Below, piece after piece: positions 60,497 through 64,000 of a stretch of DNA of 64,000 nt (its first letter is position 1; each line of letters begins with the position of its first letter). The position numbers and the translations under genes were made by a program. Origin of the DNA: Alistipes shahii WAL 8301 (lineage in GTDB: Bacteria; Bacteroidota; Bacteroidia; Bacteroidales; Rikenellaceae); assembly GCF_025145845.1 (NCBI RefSeq), contig NZ_CP102253.1, positions 372,001 to 436,000 of the forward strand. The letters are read 5' to 3'. The notes under the pieces were generated by a model that worked only from the letters and a program-made list of their open reading frames with translations, searched no databases and was not told the DNA's origin.

Positions 60497-63073
60497 CTAT
60501 TTCAATGAATTGAGCCATGCGGGGACATACCCTAACCGCTGGCGCAGCTGCGCTTCGTAGAGCGACAGCGGCTCGACGGCCGCGCCGTTGCTTTCGAGGT
60601 ATTTCACCTGTTCGGCGCTCTCGTCGAAGGTGACCGCCGCGCCGTGGAATCCGACGATGATCGGCGGCATGGTCTTCCACCACTTGTCCGAGGAGAGCCA
60701 CCACTTGAACGGTTCGGCCCCGAAATCGTGCGCCGCACGCGTGGCGTTCAGATTCCAGATCGTCAGGTCGCCCAGGTGGTTGGGCACGTTGGTTTCGTCG
60801 CCGCCGAAACGCCATTGCACGAATCCGCCCGTGCAACGGTCGACGAGCGTGGCGCGCGGCTGCCTGGAGTGCGACTCGAAGAAGGCGTCGTCACCCCACG
60901 TGTTGTTCCACAGCACGGCCCCCAGCGAGGTGTTCGACACACCCGAGGCGTGGTACTGTCCGGCGTTTTCGAAATACCCCGTGCTCGTATAGGGCGGCGA
61001 GACAGCCTGCCCGCGGCTGCGGTCGCAGACCTTGCCGATGAAGATGCGCGACGAGGACTGCGAGCGCACGCCCGAGTGGCCGCGGTTGCCGCTGATCTCG
61101 ATGTCGTAGGCCGAGCAGTTGGCGCTCGACACGATCGACAACGCCTCGCTGACGCCCCTGAAATCGACGCGGCGAATCCACGAATCGGTCAGACGCATCA
61201 TGTTGAGCGGCTTGTAGGCCCCGTCGTCCTCCCACGAAGCGTGGTGGCCGAAGTTCTCCTTCGAGCGGCCCTCGAACGTGAGGTCCTCGACGCCGACATG
61301 TTCATAATGGGGATACTTGCGGATTTTCCAGCCCCATTTGGCCTCCACGGCGTACATGATCGGTTCGGCGAAGGTCACGCGGTTGCCGCTTACGGAAGCC
61401 ACCTGGTGATAGTCCTCGACCGTAATGGTCTGAATATCGGTCATGTTTCCCTCGACCCGGTGCGGCGCCAGCTCCTGCGCCACCAGCGTCGGGTCGTTGT
61501 TCGAAAGCGAAAGGCACACCCAGTCGCCCTTCCCGATGCCGGCCGCCGAAGCCACCTCCACCGAGAACGTGCCGCGTGCGGCGTCGCCCGTCACCGTCGT
61601 GAGGTCCGAAAGTCCCGAATTGTGCTTGATATTGATCATCATGGGCGACGACCACATCTGCTCCGAGTTGTTCGGCAGGTTGGGCGTGTCCATGACGAGC
61701 GTCGTCTTGCCGCGGCCCGCGCCCTTGAGCACGAAATAACCCCCGCGAATGAAAATCTCCTCGCTGCGGTTGTTCCCCTTCGAATCGGTGTATTTCTGGT
61801 TGGCGGAGGTTGGGTCCACCACGTTGTCGTCGTCGTTGTGGAGGACGAAACGCCCCTCGGGGAAGTAGATCACCGCCCGGGCATTGGCATTCGCGAGGTT
61901 CGCCCCCGCATCGCTCCGTCCGGAAAGTTTCAGCTCCTTGAGCAGCGCTGCCAACGCCCCGCGCGAGGACCTGACGCCCGTGGGATCGGCGCCGTAGTCG
62001 ACGACGTTGTAAACCTTGTAGCCCAGTCCCCAGACATCGGCCGGAGCCTCCTCGCCGTGCTTGTAACCGGCATACGAATAATCGAGCAGGACGTTATCCG
62101 CAGTTCCGGCCTTAAAATTCCGCCATGCCAGAGCGGCGTTGACATCCACCTGCTCGTCGAGCAGCGTCACATTCAGCGTGACGAGTTTCCGGTATTTCCT
62201 GTCCGAATAGACCGTCACCGAGACCGCCGCCTGCTGCGAAGCGGCGTCGAACGTCGCGGGAGCCTTGACCGTCAGCGTCGTCTCGCCAAGCACGGCCGTC
62301 CAGCCCGCAGGAGCGTCGATCACCGCCTCGGCGACGTTGTTCTGCACGACCTCGAAAGCCCGGGTCTCCCCGAGGCGGAAAGTCTCGTTGTCGGAAGCCG
62401 TCACCGTCAGTCCGAAATCGTCGAAGACGGGAAGCGTGAGTTTTTCGCCGTCGAGCAGTTCGACCGCCAAAAGTCCGGTCGTCGCGTCGTAAGTCACCGA
62501 CTTGAAAGCCGAACTGTAACTGACGACGACTTTATCCCCCAAGGCATTGACCGGCTGTCCGTTTTGCAAAAGCGGCGCGTAGGTCACCCCGCCGTCGAGG
62601 CTCACGAGCCACTCCCCGTCGGCCGAAACCTTCAGCTGCGGGGTGACGCCCTCGGCGCCGGGCTTATGGTCGCCGCCCGAAACGGGCCATGCCGAAACGT
62701 ACTCTCCGCCGACCTTCAGCCGCTCGGAAGTGGCTCCGCCGTCGAGGCTCACGGTCCAGTAGCCCTCGGCGTCGATGCCCATGACGGGAACCAGCGCCTC
62801 GATCTTCTCACCGAGGATGACGGGCAGCCGGGTTCCGTCGCTCAACTCGATCTCGTACCCCTTTGCGTTGGGTTCGATCCCGACGATGATCGTCGACTCG
62901 TCCATCAACTTGTGGAGCGCCACGATGGAGGTGTTCACGCTGCCGATCTTCGCCTCCAGCGCAATCACCCGGTCGCGCAGGCTCCCGATCTCGTCGCGGA
63001 TGCCGTCGGTGTTCTCACACGATTGCAGCACAAAGGCCGAGGCCGCTGCAATCCACAAAAACAATTTATTCAT
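60497..63073 (-). CDS. DUF4988/DUF4955-type surface lipoprotein, pectate lyase-like
   Basis: An 858-residue lipoprotein (AFVLQSC, then ENTDGIRDEIGSLRDRVIAL). The coiled coil and the following domain with repeated EGYWTVSLDGGATS and DGEWLVSLDGGVTY are of the same type as in the neighbouring lipoprotein. From residue ~385 a beta-helix-like glycan lyase fold follows (VVDYGADPTGVRSSRGALAA is a typical pectate-lyase-3 opening). It also has YFPEGRFVLHND and DLTFEGRSKENF. The C-terminus fits DUF4955. It starts at ATG 63073 and follows the sulfatase by 13 bases, so they are co-transcribed. Confidence 0.8.
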   Translation of the reverse strand: MNKLFLWIAAASAFVLQSCENTDGIRDEIGSLRDRVIALEAKIGSVNTSIVALHKLMDESTIIVGIEPNAKGYEIELSDGTRLPVILGEKIEALVPVMGIDAEGYWTVSLDGGATSERLKVGGEYVSAWPVSGGDHKPGAEGVTPQLKVSADGEWLVSLDGGVTYAPLLQNGQPVNALGDKVVVSYSSAFKSVTYDATTGLLAVELLDGEKLTLPVFDDFGLTVTASDNETFRLGETRAFEVVQNNVAEAVIDAPAGWTAVLGETTLTVKAPATFDAASQQAAVSVTVYSDRKYRKLVTLNVTLLDEQVDVNAALAWRNFKAGTADNVLLDYSYAGYKHGEEAPADVWGLGYKVYNVVDYGADPTGVRSSRGALAALLKELKLSGRSDAGANLANANARAVIYFPEGRFVLHNDDDNVVDPTSANQKYTDSKGNNRSEEIFIRGGYFVLKGAGRGKTTLVMDTPNLPNNSEQMWSSPMMINIKHNSGLSDLTTVTGDAARGTFSVEVASAAGIGKGDWVCLSLSNNDPTLVAQELAPHRVEGNMTDIQTITVEDYHQVASVSGNRVTFAEPIMYAVEAKWGWKIRKYPHYEHVGVEDLTFEGRSKENFGHHASWEDDGAYKPLNMMRLTDSWIRRVDFRGVSEALSIVSSANCSAYDIEISGNRGHSGVRSQSSSRIFIGKVCDRSRGQAVSPPYTSTGYFENAGQYHASGVSNTSLGAVLWNNTWGDDAFFESHSRQPRATLVDRCTGGFVQWRFGGDETNVPNHLGDLTIWNLNATRAAHDFGAEPFKWWLSSDKWWKTMPPIIVGFHGAAVTFDESAEQVKYLESNGAAVEPLSLYEAQLRQRLGYVPAWLNSLK

Positions 63074-63086
63074 ATCCGATTGATTG

Positions 63087-64000
63087 TTAGTTATTCGTAT
63101 CATAGGGAACCACGTCGGACAAGACGCCCTCGCGGAACCACACGTCGTCGTTGTCGCGCAGCAACACGGCCAGTTCGCGGCACAGCGCGGCGAACAGCGC
63201 AGGATGCTCCTCCGGCGCGAGGTTGTGCAGCTGGTAGGGATCGGCCGCATCGTCGAACATCAGCACGCGTTCGAGCGTCCCGTCGCGGCCGATGCGCAGC
63301 TCCATCGTATGCGTTGCGGTCTTCACCCCGCGCGCCTGGGCGAAGAAGCCGCGGACCAGTCCGTCGGCATCGCGCCCGCCGTCGAGGTTGCGCATGTAAA
63401 GGGCAGCGCGCGGGCGTTCGGGCTGCACGGCGTCCTGCCGCAGCACGGCCGAGTAGTCGCGCCCCTCGACACTCGCGGGAATCCGCTCCCCGAGGCCCGC
63501 CAGCCCCAGCAGCGTCGGCATGATGTCGGGCGTCGAGAGCAGCAGATCGTCCACACGGTGCGGCACCCGCCCCGGATAGCGCACCAGAAAGGGAATGTTC
63601 AGCGACTCGCGCCAGATCGAGTTCTTGGGGTCGTCGGTCGAATGGCTGGTCATCGTCTCGCCGTGGTCCGAAGCGAAGACCACGATCGTGTTCTCCGTAA
63701 GCCCCGCCCTGTCCAGCGCAGCGAGCAGGCGGCCGAACTCACGGTCGATACCGCTCACGTTGGCGAAATAGTAACGCACGGCGGCGGCCTTGGCCATCGT
63801 CGTGTCGGCGTTGTCGCGCACGAGCAGCTCGGTCAGCGACTTGTCCTTGTAACGTTCATACCCCTCCAGGTCGCAGTCGTCGGTCGAAGCGTAAGGCGAA
63901 TGCGGCGGATTCATGCCGATCATCATCAGGAACGGTTTTCCCGGATCGCGCACGCCGCCCTTGTTTTCGATATATTCGATGGCTTTCGAAACTTCGTGCC
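63087..64000 (-). CDS. Sulfatase (S1 type), N-terminal part outside window
   Basis: The minus-strand frame is open to the right edge, so the start and the CxPxR formylglycine site are not visible. The ~304 visible residues include LMMIGMNPPHSPYAS (a typical sulfatase substrate/metal region), NTIVVFASDHGETMTSHS (metal-binding Asp-His) and a C-terminal subdomain ending VVPYDTNN. It removes sulfate from glycans or polysaccharides. It sits upstream of two carbohydrate-binding or lyase-like lipoproteins, which suggests a locus for a sulfated acidic glycan. The GTG at 63953 is an internal codon. Confidence 0.88.
   Translation of the reverse strand, partial: HEVSKAIEYIENKGGVRDPGKPFLMMIGMNPPHSPYASTDDCDLEGYERYKDKSLTELLVRDNADTTMAKAAAVRYYFANVSGIDREFGRLLAALDRAGLTENTIVVFASDHGETMTSHSTDDPKNSIWRESLNIPFLVRYPGRVPHRVDDLLLSTPDIMPTLLGLAGLGERIPASVEGRDYSAVLRQDAVQPERPRAALYMRNLDGGRDADGLVRGFFAQARGVKTATHTMELRIGRDGTLERVLMFDDAADPYQLHNLAPEEHPALFAALCRELAVLLRDNDDVWFREGVLSDVVPYDTNN

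Noticed and set aside
1..64000. CRISPR arrays and tRNA or rRNA genes
   Set aside because: No regularly spaced direct repeats and no tRNA cloverleaf or rRNA sequence were recognised by eye; a tRNA scan would be needed to exclude a divergent tRNA.

Overview
The window looks like a Bacteroidales chromosome, probably Alistipes or a close Rikenellaceae relative. The evidence is a high-GC backbone, SusC/SusD genes, an ECF sigma/FecR pair, CTnDOT-type tra genes and promoters with a TAnnTTTG -7 box. The genus is an inference. Positions 1 to about 37,745 are one end of an integrative conjugative element (ICE); the rest is chromosome.

ICE layout. Positions 1-14,572 (+ strand) hold a transfer operon: two DUF3408 genes, a traD-position gene, traE, F, G, a small conserved gene, traI, J, K, L, M, N, O, a C5-cytosine and an N6-adenine DNA methyltransferase, and traQ. 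traG is split by a 2.4 kb group II intron (3047-5449) whose removal restores the frame exactly. Five of these genes (traD-position gene, traE, traG, traM and the adenine methyltransferase) carry one in-frame TGA each. In traG and the methyltransferase it falls where the family has tryptophan, and TGA is almost unused as a stop in this operon. From about 14,600 to 28,370 (- strand) lies a polysaccharide utilisation locus (PUL): ECF sigma factor, FecR anti-sigma, SusC, SusD and five surface lipoproteins of GH18, GH18-like or LamG type, probably aimed at N-linked or other GlcNAc-containing glycans. It is bracketed by the traQ 3' end and a diverged second copy of that 3' end, with a transposase remnant at its left edge. 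Positions 28,447-36,625 carry short unknown cargo genes, an ArdC-like antirestriction protein, a Toprim primase-like protein, HTH proteins and a frameshifted RteC-like regulator, plus an unusual nested inverted repeat at 32.48-32.65 kb. The element ends in a tyrosine integrase that lacks its catalytic domain, so this copy is probably stranded.

Chromosome layout. After the junction come a lipocalin-like lipoprotein, the C-terminal remnant of a subtilisin-like protease, an operon of GH29 fucosidase, transglutaminase-like lipoprotein and cutC, a nitroreductase gene, dinB, a propeller-like lipoprotein gene and thrBC (- strand). Divergent from thrBC is ilvD-ilvB-ilvN-ilvC. Both biosynthetic operons are preceded by leader peptides rich in the matching amino acid (Thr; Ile/Leu/Val), and the ilv leader has a clear terminator/antiterminator pair. 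A ROK kinase/manA pair, two DUF4988-type surface lipoproteins with beta-helix-like regions and the C-terminal part of a sulfatase close the window.

All calls come from reading the sequence by eye and from family knowledge; no database search was run.
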